Positions 6,669-14,834 are shown, counted from the first letter of the stretch. The stretch is DNA of 64,000 nucleotides from a virus (IMGVR_UViG_3300049027_000140:1-64000), one strand, 5' to 3'. Notes: generated by a model not told the origin, from the letters alone. Translations and numbers: made by a program.

Positions 6669-6902
6669 TCACGCGGCCACCTCGATCGCGTACAGCACGA
6701 ACCCGAGCTCCTCCGCGCTGAGCGGCTTGCCGTCGCGGACCTTCGCCCGGACGGTCTCGCGCCAGATGCGGGCCTGCTCCTCGCGCCGCGCCAGATCGGC
6801 CAGCAGGTCGGTCTCCGTTGCGCCCCCGAGCACGACCCGCTCCAGCAGCACCTGCGGGTGGAGCGCCTGCCCGGGCGGCGGCTTGATGGTCTGCCTGTCC
6901 AT
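6669..6902 (-). CDS. Hypothetical protein from leaderless promoter (77 aa)
   Basis: The ATG at 6902 equals the predicted +1 of the promoter just upstream, and no Shine-Dalgarno is present, so translation is probably leaderless. The product (MDRQTIKPPPGQALHPQVLL start) is helical and charged with a hydrophobic end (LGFVLYAIEVAA). It is followed closely by the winged-helix gene, suggesting a small regulatory operon. Confidence 0.65.
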   Translation of the reverse strand: MDRQTIKPPPGQALHPQVLLERVVLGGATETDLLADLARREEQARIWRETVRAKVRDGKPLSAEELGFVLYAIEVAA

Positions 6903-6908
6903 GCGCGC

Positions 6909-6936
6909 ATGGTAGCGCCAGTTTAAGGCGGAGCAA
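6909..6936 (-). promoter_or_regulatory. Leaderless promoter with two 22-bp-spaced direct repeats
   Basis: On the minus strand, TTGCTC (6931-6936), 16 bp and TACCAT (6909-6914) give a +1 at 6902. The heptamer AAACTGG occurs twice on the same strand, at 6918-6924 in the spacer and at 6940-6946 upstream of the -35, exactly 22 bp (two helical turns) apart. That geometry fits a dimer bound to one DNA face. The next gene on the other strand starts at 7037. Confidence 0.65.
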
Positions 6937-7036
6937 TGCCCAGTTTGGGGCGATGGACCCACCGTGTCGCTCCCGCCGGAAGCGCCGGCGTGCTACCCGA
7001 CGAGCGCCGGGCTGGACGCCCGACAGAAGGAGACCT

Positions 7037-7315
7037 GTGGCAGTCACCTACAACAGCGACGACGACACGTACGAGCTTCGCGGCCAGAAGTACCGCGTGA
7101 CGGCGAAGCGCTTGGACAAGGACATCACCCAGTTGAGCATCGTTCGGGCCTCTGGCGGTGTCGCCACCACCGTGACGGTGGCCGAACTACCAGATGGCGC
7201 GAGGATGCCGTCGTGGGACACCGGAAGCGATGTCACCCTCGAATGGGAGGACGCGAAGAGCATCTACAGGGTCTGGCGGGAGCGCAACGAGCCGGAGCCA
7301 CCGGCCCAGGTCTGA
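7037..7315 (+). CDS. Hypothetical beta-rich protein (92 aa)
   Basis: A GTG start with AAGGAG six bases upstream is chosen; longer readings cross the divergent promoter region. The product (AVTYNSDDDTYELRGQKY start) is predicted to be mostly strands and acidic, ending PEPPAQV. No domain recognised. It stands alone on the plus strand between two minus-strand genes and may answer to the same regulator as 6669-6902. Confidence 0.6.
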   Translation: MAVTYNSDDDTYELRGQKYRVTAKRLDKDITQLSIVRASGGVATTVTVAELPDGARMPSWDTGSDVTLEWEDAKSIYRVWRERNEPEPPAQV

Positions 7316-7316
7316 G

Positions 7317-7679
7317 TCAGCCGCCCAATGCCTTCCCTCGCTTCTGGTCGCGCCAGGCCCGCACCGTCGTCCGGCAACGGAGGCAGCCGAACGTGAAGAA
7401 GACCGCGGCGACGCCGCACCCGGCTCCAAGCACGTCTGGAGCGCGGACGTCCGTCGACGCCGCCCACGCGGCGAATAGGACCACCGCGCTCCATGTGCCC
7501 ACGGCCGCCGCGAACCAGTTCCCCGACTCGCGGTCCGCCTCGCGGAACTCCTCCTCCAGCACCAGATGCGGCGCCTTCGGCTTCTTCTCGACCGGCACCG
7601 CATCCCTCGCGCCCGCCGTCCGGTAGTCGCCCACGCTCACCGCCTGCCCGCAGGCGGCGCAGGTCTTCGCTTCAGCCAT
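7317..7679 (-). CDS. Membrane protein with N-terminal zinc knuckle (120 aa)
   Basis: The N-terminus has CAACGQ (residues 7-12), and a second pair CLRCR lies near residue 98. Two hydrophobic stretches, about residues 58-74 (AAAVGTWSAVVLFAAWAA) and 81-98 (DVLGAGCGVAAVFFTFG), should span the membrane. GGAGGATAG precedes the start. A two-TM protein with metal-binding cytoplasmic ends is the most one can say. Confidence 0.65.
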   Translation of the reverse strand: MAEAKTCAACGQAVSVGDYRTAGARDAVPVEKKPKAPHLVLEEEFREADRESGNWFAAAVGTWSAVVLFAAWAASTDVRAPDVLGAGCGVAAVFFTFGCLRCRTTVRAWRDQKRGKALGG

Positions 7680-7816
7680 CCGCTATCCTCCGCGCCCCGA
7701 TCCGAATCACCACCATCAGGCTCCCAGACACATAGCGATGTGGACGGCGCCCTCGTCGCTGCGGCCCGACCATGCTCGCCCATTCGCGGGCCTCCAGTGG
7801 CGACCAGAAGGTGCCT

Positions 7817-8011
7817 GTGCTTCTCGAGCTCGTTCTTGCCCTGTCCATCGTGTTCGCCTTCACGTTCCTTGTCGCCATCGTCCCGGTCATCCTCTGCGGC
7901 AATCCGCGACGCGGCTCTCGCCGCTGGCGGATCGACCAGTCGGCCCTGTTCCAGATGCTCGCCAAGGTGGCCTGCGCCGCAATCGCGGCGTGGGCTAAGA
8001 CGAAGCTGTAG
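7817..8011 (+). CDS. Small membrane protein (64 aa)
   Basis: The GTG at 7817 has AGAAGG five bases upstream. Residues about 3-27 (LELVLALSIVFAFTFLVAI) are strongly hydrophobic, followed by a basic loop (RRGSRRWR) and a second weaker hydrophobic helix. This is a holin-like size and topology, but nothing else supports that role and it is far from the lysins. An ATG at 7772 in the same frame is possible but has no ribosome site. Confidence 0.5.
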   Translation: MLLELVLALSIVFAFTFLVAIVPVILCGNPRRGSRRWRIDQSALFQMLAKVACAAIAAWAKTKL

Positions 8012-8063
8012 CTGCTCGAAGGCGGCCGTGGTCGCGCTCCGCATCGGGGAAGCCGCGGCCGCC

Positions 8064-8459
8064 TCACACCACGCCCTTCGTCTTCCCCCTCATCACAGCC
8101 GGCTCGGGGCTGGTCTCCACGTCCCCCTCCGGCTGCTCGTCCGGCGGCGGCACCGTATCCGGCCGCCTGCCGATCGGCTCGACGCCCACGACGACGAGCC
8201 GCCGGATCTGCTGAACGATGCCGCCCATGCGGCCCGCGACGGCGCGCCCGCTCTCGCCTCGGCGGAGGAGCCGCGCGCAGGTCTCCAACGCGAGGATCAC
8301 GCGGCTGCGGGCCCGGGCGCCCTCCTCAGGGCTGGGCACCGCGATCGCCTGCACATCATCGGCCGCAGTTGCGAGCGCCCGCGCGCAGCATGGCCGGGCG
8401 GCGCTGGCAGCGCGCTCCAGCAGGGTCACGGCGCGGTCGCGGACGGCGGTGGGGGTCAT
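8064..8459 (-). CDS. Hypothetical helical protein (131 aa)
   Basis: MTPTAVRDRAVTLLERAAS opens a predominantly alpha-helical protein with several Arg-rich helices (LETCARLLRRGESGRAVA) and a disordered, proline-rich C-terminus. No family recognised. Start fixed by the ATGA overlap with 8456-8686; it is the last gene of this minus-strand run before the strand switch. Confidence 0.65.
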   Translation of the reverse strand: MTPTAVRDRAVTLLERAASAARPCCARALATAADDVQAIAVPSPEEGARARSRVILALETCARLLRRGESGRAVAGRMGGIVQQIRRLVVVGVEPIGRRPDTVPPPDEQPEGDVETSPEPAVMRGKTKGVV

Positions 8460-8686
8460 CCGCCCTCCGCAGCAGGCGCGTCCGTCGGGTCGGAGATGAC
8501 CCCGGTCTGCGCCCAGCGAAAGACGACCTTGGCCAGCAGCAGGAACTTCTCCTCGCTCCAACCCCAGCGGTCCGCGCACTCCGCGGCGGCCCTGAACACC
8601 GTCGTCAGCGCGGCGAGCTCGTCCTCCTCTGGGATGCCTCGCGACTGCCACTTCTTCGGGGCCACCTGCTCCACCGGCTTCGTCAT
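8456..8686 (-). CDS. Hypothetical protein (76 aa)
   Basis: A small acidic helical protein (MTKPVEQVAPKKWQSRG start) with WGWSEEKFLLLAKVVFRW near the C-terminus. No recognised motif. The ATG overlaps the stop of the 30-residue gene upstream. Confidence 0.65.
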   Translation of the reverse strand: MTKPVEQVAPKKWQSRGIPEEDELAALTTVFRAAAECADRWGWSEEKFLLLAKVVFRWAQTGVISDPTDAPAAEGG

Positions 8687-8775
8687 GCTCCCCCGCTCGG
8701 CACGATCGTGCATCGAATCCCTCTCTCGAGCGCCGCGGCCACGCAGTCGCGCGAGCCACAGAACACGACCATCAT
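8683..8775 (-). CDS. Very short peptide resembling the start of a DUF2493/SLOG-type fold (30 aa)
   Basis: The complete product is only MMVVFCGSRDCVAAALERG plus ten residues. VVFCGSRD is how DUF2493 (SLOG superfamily) phage proteins begin, where the strand-Gly-Ser-Arg-Asp turn binds a nucleotide; here the rest is missing. AGGGAAG precedes the start and both ends overlap neighbours, so the operon tiling keeps it. It could be a truncated relic or a real microprotein. Confidence 0.45.
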   Translation of the reverse strand: MMVVFCGSRDCVAAALERGIRCTIVPSGGA

Positions 8776-8924
8776 CGCTTCCCTGGGTCCGCGCTCGGCC
8801 GTTGCGCCCAGGTGAGCAGCACGGACTCGACGACCATCAGCAGTGCGATGCCCAGCGCGAAGCCCGCCAGCACCACGATCGTACCCAGCACGGTGTGCTG
8901 GCCGTAGAAGTCCCAGAACGTCAT
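8772..8924 (-). CDS. Single-pass small membrane protein (50 aa)
   Basis: MTFWDFYGQHTVLGTIVVLA opens a protein that is nearly all one transmembrane helix (about residues 12-36), with a short basic tail (QRPSADPGKR). Tiled by ATGA overlaps. Such one-helix proteins recur in this operon (11940-12131, 14270-14473); the role is unknown. Confidence 0.65.
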   Translation of the reverse strand: MTFWDFYGQHTVLGTIVVLAGFALGIALLMVVESVLLTWAQRPSADPGKR

Positions 8925-9253
8925 CGGTCGCCTCCGAACAGCGGAGGCGCGTGCCGGTAGTGCGGCGCCGACTCGGCGATGAAGCGCCCACGAGCGTCCA
9001 CGGGGTTCACCCGGTACGACGACACGCACTCGACCCCCGCGTTGTCCGCCTCGCGCTTCAGCTCCTGCAACAGCGTCACCATCCGCTCCTGCCACTCAAC
9101 AGGCATCGACTGGAGCAGGGCCCGCGGCACCACGAGGTAGTTCGCGTAGGAGAGCGAGAACCACGTGTGAATGGGCCCGAGCGTTCGGCACTCGTGGACG
9201 ACCGTTTGCTCGGAGGTGGCCTCGTCGGTCCCCGTGAACTGCCCTTCCGTCAT
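8921..9253 (-). CDS. Hypothetical protein (110 aa)
   Basis: MTEGQFTGTDEATSEQTVVH begins a mixed alpha/beta protein containing TWFSLSYANYLVVPRALLQS and a helix with QERMVTLLQELKREADNAG. The C-terminus is HYRHAPPLFGGDR. No known family. The chosen start overlaps the upstream stop as ATGA. Confidence 0.7.
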   Translation of the reverse strand: MTEGQFTGTDEATSEQTVVHECRTLGPIHTWFSLSYANYLVVPRALLQSMPVEWQERMVTLLQELKREADNAGVECVSSYRVNPVDARGRFIAESAPHYRHAPPLFGGDR

Positions 9254-9498
9254 CTCATCCTCCTCGCCTGCCGCAAGTTCCGCACGAGCGCCTCCTCGAC
9301 CATCAGGAGCCCGTGCATGGCGTCCCAGAAGTCGCGCTTGCCGTTGCGGGCGATCGCGTAGCAGCGGAGCGACTCTGCCGGGCCGAGAGCCATCCCAGCC
9401 AGCCAGAACATCACCGCGGCCCTGAGGCATTCGACCCTGGACCGCGTGCGGCGCGGGAAGCGTTTCACCCTCAGCGCCTCGGGTAGCACAGCCGTCAT
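9250..9498 (-). CDS. Hypothetical basic helical protein (82 aa)
   Basis: The protein (MTAVLPEALRVKRFPRRTRS start) has a basic N-terminus and helices with LRAAVMFWLAGMALG in the middle, which might touch a membrane. No motif identifies it. It lies inside the continuous minus-strand tiling. Confidence 0.6.
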   Translation of the reverse strand: MTAVLPEALRVKRFPRRTRSRVECLRAAVMFWLAGMALGPAESLRCYAIARNGKRDFWDAMHGLLMVEEALVRNLRQARRMR

Positions 9499-10061
9499 CT
9501 CGCCCTCTCCCACCTCAGCCGCTTCACCAACCAGCGTCCGACCCGCACCCCGCGGCCGTTCCGCTCGCTGAAGAGCAGGCGCCGTCGGCCCGTGTCCTTC
9601 ACAGCGACGCCCGGCCCGCGCTCCCAGAGGCGAGCCCACGCGATGCCGTCGCCGACGTGGGCGCAGATCGGACCGAGGCGGATGTCGCGGCCGGGGCGCT
9701 GCGGAGCGCTGCCGCGCAGGGACACCTCGCGGATCACCGCATCCGGGTCGGCCGGCGTCGTCGCGTCATGGTGGCGCCATCTGGAGTTGGCCCACAGGAC
9801 GCCGTCGCGGCTCTCGATCCAGGCCTCTCCCACGCGCCAGCCTCGCGACCAGAGGATCTCCTCGGGGACCACGGCATCGACAGGCGCCGCCGTCCTGTAG
9901 CCACCCACGTGCTCTGGGGTAGGCTCCGGGCCCGCCACCGCGGGGTTCTTCGAGGCCCTCTTGAGCCGCCACTCGCGGAAGTGCGCCCAGACGACGAGGC
10001 TCTGGAACACGAAGCAGGCCGCCTGGACCAACAGCGCCACCAGTCGAACATCGCGGCTCAT
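9495..10061 (-). CDS. Hypothetical protein with N-terminal membrane helix (188 aa)
   Basis: An N-terminal hydrophobic segment (LVALLVQAACFVFQSLVVW, about residues 7-25) is followed by a basic stretch and a long strand-rich soluble domain rich in Trp and Arg (ILWSRGWRVGEAWIESRDG). It may be membrane-anchored with the soluble domain in the cytoplasm, since the flank after the helix is positive. Function unknown. Confidence 0.65.
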   Translation of the reverse strand: MSRDVRLVALLVQAACFVFQSLVVWAHFREWRLKRASKNPAVAGPEPTPEHVGGYRTAAPVDAVVPEEILWSRGWRVGEAWIESRDGVLWANSRWRHHDATTPADPDAVIREVSLRGSAPQRPGRDIRLGPICAHVGDGIAWARLWERGPGVAVKDTGRRRLLFSERNGRGVRVGRWLVKRLRWERAR

Positions 10062-11425
10062 CTCCACGCCCTCTCCGCCACCTCGGCGTCGTACCGGCTC
10101 TGCTCGTCGTCGGGCTCCGGCGGCAGCGGCGGGCTGGACGGCTCGCGGCGCGTAGGCGGCTGCTCCGCCAGGGCGCCATCGGCCTCCGGCCCGCGCACGA
10201 AGATCCACCCGACCGGCGCCTCGGTGTCGAAGAAGACGTCGTAGCGGTCCCCGCCCACGCCGACGAGCCTACCGGTGGGCCCGCCCCGGACGTGGACCTC
10301 CGCGCCGCAAGGCAGGCGCCACGTCTGCCCCTCGGCGAGCGGTGGGCGCGCGCCGTCGTGGTCTTGGGCGCCCACCTCCCGCTCCTGCGCCATCCACTCC
10401 ACCGTCGCCTCGACGGGCACCTCGATCGCCTCCGCGGCCTTCCCGAGCCGCGCGCGGCGCTGCCAGAAGTCCGCCCAGTCGATCGCGGCCGAGACGTCCG
10501 CCTCGGCCTCCAGGGCCTGGCGGATGCGCGCGACGTCGCGCCCATGGTCCGCGGCGTCCACGTCCACGAAGTCGTCGCCCGTGGCGCCAGGGTCCGCCGC
10601 CGGCGTCTCGCGCCTGATGCCCAGGCGCGCGAGCCGATCGTCGAACTCGCGTCGGCGCCGCTTCACGTCGTCGCTGCGCTTCCACTCCGGCCACGTAGCG
10701 ACCGCTGCGCTGGCGGCGCTGAGGACACCATCGAGCGGCCCGCGATCTGCGGCGGCCGCTGCCGCCTGCGCGGTCTTCCCCTCCCCCGCATCCCACGCCG
10801 CCATCCGGGCCTGGAGAGCGTGGAGCGGGGCGGCGTGGCCGACATCCTCCCAGTTGCACCCGCCGTGAGCGTCGCAGGCGAAGTCGTCCACGTCCCCGCG
10901 GACCACGTGCGTCGCGGGCTTTCCGCACACGCCGCACTTCGGGAGCGCCGCGGCCAGCGAGCTCACCGCGGCCCGGTCGGCGGCGAGCTCGGCGCGGAGC
11001 GCCTTGTTCTCCTCCAACGCCTCGCCCAATTCGCTGCACGTGGATCGGAAGCTGTCGAGGACGTCGTGGATGGTGGCGTCGTCGTCGAACGCCATCTGGC
11101 GCTTCACCTCGCCGATGGCCTCCGCAATCTCATTGCACGCGTTGACCATGCTGGCGTCCCGCGCCCTCAGCCCCGCGTTCTCCCTGGCCAGCCGCACGTT
11201 CTCCTGGACGAGCGCCTGGTCGGCCACCGTGACTGCGCCCCCGCGGCTCCAGCTCGCGGCGCGGTGCCGCAGGTTGCCGAGCGCCATCTGCGCCTCGGCG
11301 GTGGTGCCCCGGTCCACGGCGTCGAGGACCTCGCGCACAGCGGCGTGGTCGAGCTCGGAGGCGGCGCGCAGGCGCTGCACCTCGGCATGGAGCTCGCGGA
11401 TGTACGCCTCGCGGTAGTCGCTCAC
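10058..11425 (-). CDS. Long coiled-coil protein with central zinc motif (455 aa)
   Basis: GTG at 11425 overlaps the upstream stop (GTGA). Residues 1-150 are heptad-like (YIRELHAEVQRLRAASELD). Near residue 170 lies CGVCGKPATHV with later CDAHGGC, a probable zinc site. The C-terminal third ends with a small beta domain (LAEGQTWRLPCGAEVHVRGG) and an acidic tail. Architecture suggests a scaffold or adaptor; no enzyme motif is visible. Confidence 0.65.
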   Translation of the reverse strand: MSDYREAYIRELHAEVQRLRAASELDHAAVREVLDAVDRGTTAEAQMALGNLRHRAASWSRGGAVTVADQALVQENVRLARENAGLRARDASMVNACNEIAEAIGEVKRQMAFDDDATIHDVLDSFRSTCSELGEALEENKALRAELAADRAAVSSLAAALPKCGVCGKPATHVVRGDVDDFACDAHGGCNWEDVGHAAPLHALQARMAAWDAGEGKTAQAAAAAADRGPLDGVLSAASAAVATWPEWKRSDDVKRRRREFDDRLARLGIRRETPAADPGATGDDFVDVDAADHGRDVARIRQALEAEADVSAAIDWADFWQRRARLGKAAEAIEVPVEATVEWMAQEREVGAQDHDGARPPLAEGQTWRLPCGAEVHVRGGPTGRLVGVGGDRYDVFFDTEAPVGWIFVRGPEADGALAEQPPTRREPSSPPLPPEPDDEQSRYDAEVAERAWR

Positions 11426-11949
11426 GCCGCGCTCCTCTCTGCCTCGCCCACCAGCCAGCCGCCCTCCGCCAGCATCTCCCGCAGCGCGTCCTCCCAGCGC
11501 GAGAGCCCGACCGCCCTCGCAGCCGCCGCCATTCGCAGCGACTCGAACACGTCGGGCCACCGCGCCTGCGGCACGCGGTTCCAGGCCACCATCGCCAGCA
11601 GCCGGCGGGCCTCGGCGCCTTCGCCGGGGGCGAGCGTGATGTGGTCGAGGTGGTCCCACATCGCCCGGTCGAGGATGCTCTGCAACGACGCGGCGGGATC
11701 GAACCGTGCGACCTCCCAGGCCCGGCCGAAGTAGCTCTCGAGCGTGCTGCTCACGCCGTACGGCACCACGACGAGCCGGCACTCAGCGTCCCACGTCAGC
11801 GCGCCCTCCACGTGACAGGCGCACCGACACGGGCTCTTGCGCTGGTACTCCGGCCGGTGGCAGAGCAGCCCGCGCTCCCGACGCGTCCGCTCCGTGCCAC
11901 CCGGTCGCGCGCACACGCAGTTGATGGGCATCCGCTCGCTCATCTCCAT
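11422..11949 (-). CDS. Cys-rich N-terminus protein of unknown function (175 aa)
   Basis: The N-terminal 60 residues hold many Cys and His (NCVCARPGG, then CRCACHVEG), a likely zinc-binding region. The rest is helical with DRAMWDHLDHITLAPGEG and ends ALREMLAEGGWLVGEAER. A GGAGG sits nine bases before the ATG at 11949; the next ATG at 11943 overlaps the upstream stop and is an equal alternative. Confidence 0.65.
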   Translation of the reverse strand: MEMSERMPINCVCARPGGTERTRRERGLLCHRPEYQRKSPCRCACHVEGALTWDAECRLVVVPYGVSSTLESYFGRAWEVARFDPAASLQSILDRAMWDHLDHITLAPGEGAEARRLLAMVAWNRVPQARWPDVFESLRMAAAARAVGLSRWEDALREMLAEGGWLVGEAERSAA

Positions 11950-12131
11950 TCTCCCGCTCCTCCCCGCCTTCTCCACTCGTCCACCGCCCACAAGAACAGC
12001 GCCAGCGCCGCCAGCGCTCCCGCGATCGCGCCCGTCAGGCTCGCCGTCTGCGGCGCCTCCGCCCGCTGCACGCCGGCCAGCACGGCGAACGGGACGAAGA
12101 GCGCGGCCAGCCGCGTCGCGGCTGGTCTCAC
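11940..12131 (-). CDS. Small membrane protein, two hydrophobic segments (63 aa)
   Basis: Residues 5-22 (ATRLAALFVPFAVLAG) and 33-51 (TGAIAGALAALALFLWAV) are hydrophobic, with a basic C-terminus (DEWRRRGGAGEWR). Tiled by ATGA overlaps on both sides. It could be a two-TM protein or one with a signal-like first segment. Function unknown. Confidence 0.65.
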   Translation of the reverse strand: MRPAATRLAALFVPFAVLAGVQRAEAPQTASLTGAIAGALAALALFLWAVDEWRRRGGAGEWR

Positions 12132-13111
12132 GGCCCACCTCCAGCATCCAGCGCCATGGGGGCGTCGGCGTGAACCTCGGAAACTCCTGGGTTGGGCGTG
12201 GCGGGCTTCGGCCGCGGCACCTCCACCCTGGCCACGTCGAGCCCCTCACGCACCACGCGGTCGACGGTCTCGGCGGGCGCGTCGGCGGAGAGCGGCAGGG
12301 CGCGGATGAGCGCCACAGCAGCAGCCCGCTCCACGGTCACTGATCCCGTGCCGAGGTCGACGTCCGCCATGCTATCGATCGCAACTGCCGCCCGCTCGCG
12401 CATCTCGGCGGCGCCCTGCTCGCGGGCCACGCGCTCGCAAGCTCGCTCGTGCGCCTTGCCAAGGCGGTCGATCTCCACCTGCGCTTCGCGACGTGCCCCA
12501 CGCTTCGCCTCCCGCGCGGAGCGCCACGCCTCCTCCTCCAGCTCCGCCACCCGCTTCCGCAGTCGGTCCGCCTCCGAGCGCTCGAAGGCGAGGTCCCGCC
12601 GGGCTTGCTCGAGATCGGCCGCGCAGCTTCCCGCATCCGGGGCCTTCTCTCCCCGCGCCGCGGCGACGCCCATGCCGTAGAGCCGCTCGCCGACCATGCG
12701 ATCGTGTTCGCGCATCTCCTCGTCGAGCTTCTCCCACGTCAGCCGCGCGCCCCCGGCGCCCCTCCACGCCTGGTACACCTCGTGGACCTCCCGCCCGAGA
12801 GCCTCCCGGTCCGGATCGCCAGCGACCACCGCGGCCTTCTCCTCGCCCGCCTCCCGCTCTCCCCCGCCGGGCCCGTGCGGCGCATCCAGCAGGCGGCGTA
12901 GGTCGGCGGCGCACGTCCGGTGGGCAGCCTGTACGGCCGCCATGAATCCAAGCATGTAGCGCGAGGGCTTGCCGGCCCTGAGCCTCGCGCGCTCGCCGGC
13001 CATCACCTCGTCCATCTCCGAGGCCTCGGTCTCCCACCCCTCCGCCAGCGCGAGCAGCGCCGAGCGGTCCACGGGGGGGCGCGGGGGTGGCGATGCCCCG
13101 CATCGGGACAA
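12128..13111 (-). CDS. Coiled-coil protein beginning in a VDRxALLALA module (327 aa as a separate gene)
   Basis: This frame encodes VDRSALLALAEGWETEASEM and then long charged helices (DLEQARRDLAFERSEADRLR). Proteins or domains beginning VDRxALLALAxxxE are familiar in phage and mobile-element operons, with unknown function. As a separate gene it must start at a TTG (13111) or GTG (13072) without ribosome site. The better reading may be that it is the C-terminal part of the 14273 gene, joined by a one-base shift in a 7-C run (see that entry). Confidence 0.55.
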   Translation of the reverse strand: MSRCGASPPPRPPVDRSALLALAEGWETEASEMDEVMAGERARLRAGKPSRYMLGFMAAVQAAHRTCAADLRRLLDAPHGPGGGEREAGEEKAAVVAGDPDREALGREVHEVYQAWRGAGGARLTWEKLDEEMREHDRMVGERLYGMGVAAARGEKAPDAGSCAADLEQARRDLAFERSEADRLRKRVAELEEEAWRSAREAKRGARREAQVEIDRLGKAHERACERVAREQGAAEMRERAAVAIDSMADVDLGTGSVTVERAAAVALIRALPLSADAPAETVDRVVREGLDVARVEVPRPKPATPNPGVSEVHADAPMALDAGGGP

Positions 13112-14273
13112 GGTCAGCGCCGCATCGGCAGCGCCCGTTGACCGCCCCGATCACCTCGCGCTCGGTGCAGGTCGGGTTGGGACAATCGCCAGCGGCGGGC
13201 ATGCCACCATCCGGCGCCGGCTCTCCGCCTGTCGCCAGCGGGTGACCGTACTTCGGACACGGGTCGATCACCTCGGCCATGCCCGGGGGCGGTCCGCAGC
13301 GACAAGGATCCCCGCCCGTCGGGGGATAGCCGTCCGGGTGCGTCGCCGGGAGCGACACGTCGAACGCGTCAGAGAGGTCGAGCATGCACGATCGCCTGAT
13401 AAGCGCGCTCGAGTCGCGACGCGCCCACGAACCTGGATCGCTCTCGCTCGTCGCATCCCGAAGCCTGAGAGAGTGCCTCCGCGACGCTTCCCACGACGTG
13501 AGGAGCTCCGCCGCCTTGGCCTTGGCGCGGCGCTCGCCCTCGACGACGCCGTCATCGTGCGTCCTGCGGATCAGATCCGGGATCTGGGTCGCGGCGCGGC
13601 GCTCGCCTTCCTCGATGCCGGCGTTGAAGGCTGGTTGCCTGTCGTCGGCGGCAAGGTGCGGGTCGACGCAATGGGTCGCGCGCTGCCACCGCGTGTCGCG
13701 CTCACGCAGCGCCGCCGCTTCCGCGCGCGCCTCGTCGCGCTCGCGCGTCAGCTTCTCTGCCAGCGCGCCGGCCTCCTCCAGAGCGCGCGCGTGCTTCTCG
13801 ATCGCGGCGAACAGGTCGCGCGGGTTGCCGGTGAAGACGCGCAGGTCGCCACGGTCCAGCGCTTCGAGGGCGGCGACGGCCCGAGCGCTGTTCCGCGTGC
13901 GACACGGCCACGAGTCGAACGCCTCGCAGATCTCCAACGGCCCGCACTTCTGGCTGGCCAGGTCGCTGGCGCTCTCGTCGTAGCCCAGTCGCAGCAGCAT
14001 CCCGGCCACGGCATCGCGCGCTGTGGGCTCGCTCGGGGCGGGCGCAGCAGGTGGCGATTCCGAGCACCCGGGATCTCCGCAGTAGCCGCACCCGTCCGCC
14101 TCTGCCTCGCCGCCGCGCTCCTGGACATCGCGGATGCGCGCGGCGTGGATCGCCTCGGCGACGGGGTCAGGCTTCGCCGGGAGCCTCTGCGCCCGCCGCC
14201 CCGCCAGCGCCTGTGTCACCTCGGCGATCTCCGCGGCCGAATCGAACGTGATCTCCAGCTTGCCGTGTATCAC
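13074..14273 (-). CDS. Coiled-coil/zinc protein, probable N-terminal part of a frame-shifted fusion (400 aa up to the C-run)
   Basis: GTG at 14273 overlaps the stop of the membrane gene upstream (GTGA). The product begins VIHGKLEITFDSAAEIAEVT, has CGYCGDPGC near residue 60, a long coiled coil (ALAEKLTRERDEARAEAAAL) and a Cys-rich end (CPNPTC, then CRCGADLVP). This frame has no stop for another 700 bases and runs on, as out-of-frame shadow, to 12372. At 13073-13079 (seven G on the plus strand) losing one base would join it directly to VDRSALLALA of the next frame, giving a protein of about 715 residues. Indel, assembly error or programmed slippage are all possible. Confidence 0.55.
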
Positions 14274-14473
14274 TGGTTCTCCTTGCACACTCGCGCGGCT
14301 CGCTCCTCGAAGTACATCAAGACGTAGCCAACAACAAACGCCATGAAGAAGCCCGCGCCCATGCCAAAGGTCACGGCGAGCGCGGCGTCTTGACGGGCGG
14401 CTCCGTTCGCGCACAGCGCGGCGAGGAGCACGACGAACACCGCGTGGACTGCGGCCTGGAGGATGCGCTTCAT
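14270..14473 (-). CDS. Two-TM small membrane protein (67 aa)
   Basis: MKRILQAAVHAVFVVLLAAL begins the first membrane helix (about residues 6-24), and residues 33-53 (AVTFGMGAGFFMAFVVGYVL) form the second. The C-terminus is basic. Size and topology are holin-like, but it sits in the middle of non-lysis genes, so this is not proposed. The start has GGAGG-like sequence (GGGAGGCCCC) upstream. Confidence 0.65.
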   Translation of the reverse strand: MKRILQAAVHAVFVVLLAALCANGAARQDAALAVTFGMGAGFFMAFVVGYVLMYFEERAARVCKENQ

Positions 14474-14483
14474 GGGGCCTCCC

Positions 14484-14834
14484 TCAGCACCGGATCAGTC
14501 CATCGGTCGGCCAGCTCTGGCCGCCGCTGGTCCCATGGATCTTGCCCAGCGCCTCCTGATCGCCGCCATAGGACGGGTCGATCACGTGCCTGAACTGCGC
14601 CGCGAGGTAGCGGCGGATCAGGGTGGCGTCCGGGCCGACAGGGCTCGGCTTCCGGAGGTGGTCCGTCAGCCACGCGACGAACACGTTGCTATGGTCCGGC
14701 TCCACCTTCGCGACCAGCGCGAGATGCGCCTCGATGCAGCGCGCGGCCGCGCCGTCGAGCTTCGGCGCGACAGACATCGCGTCACACAGCTCAAAGTACC
14801 CCTGCAACCAGTAACAGAACTCGTTCGCCTTCAT
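14484..14834 (-). CDS. Conserved phage protein, MKANEFCYWLQGYFEL family (116 aa)
   Basis: The opening residues (MKANEFCYWLQGYFELCDA) match a short protein found in many phages and prophages, where this exact N-terminal block precedes helices and a conserved HxIDPSYG-like end. Here the C-terminal part reads FRHVIDPSYGGDQEALG. The family has no established function as far as I know. The ATG overlaps the upstream stop (ATGA). Confidence 0.75.
   Translation of the reverse strand: MKANEFCYWLQGYFELCDAMSVAPKLDGAAARCIEAHLALVAKVEPDHSNVFVAWLTDHLRKPSPVGPDATLIRRYLAAQFRHVIDPSYGGDQEALGKIHGTSGGQSWPTDGLIRC

Noticed and set aside
7817-8011. Holin assignment for the 64-residue membrane protein
   Set aside because: Size fits, but it is 50 kb from the lysins and lies in a regulatory region.
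12372-13073. Downstream half of the frame starting at 14273 as real protein
   Set aside because: Composition becomes Gly/Arg-rich with no structure and lies out of frame with a well-formed coiled-coil protein; better explained by a frame change at the C run.
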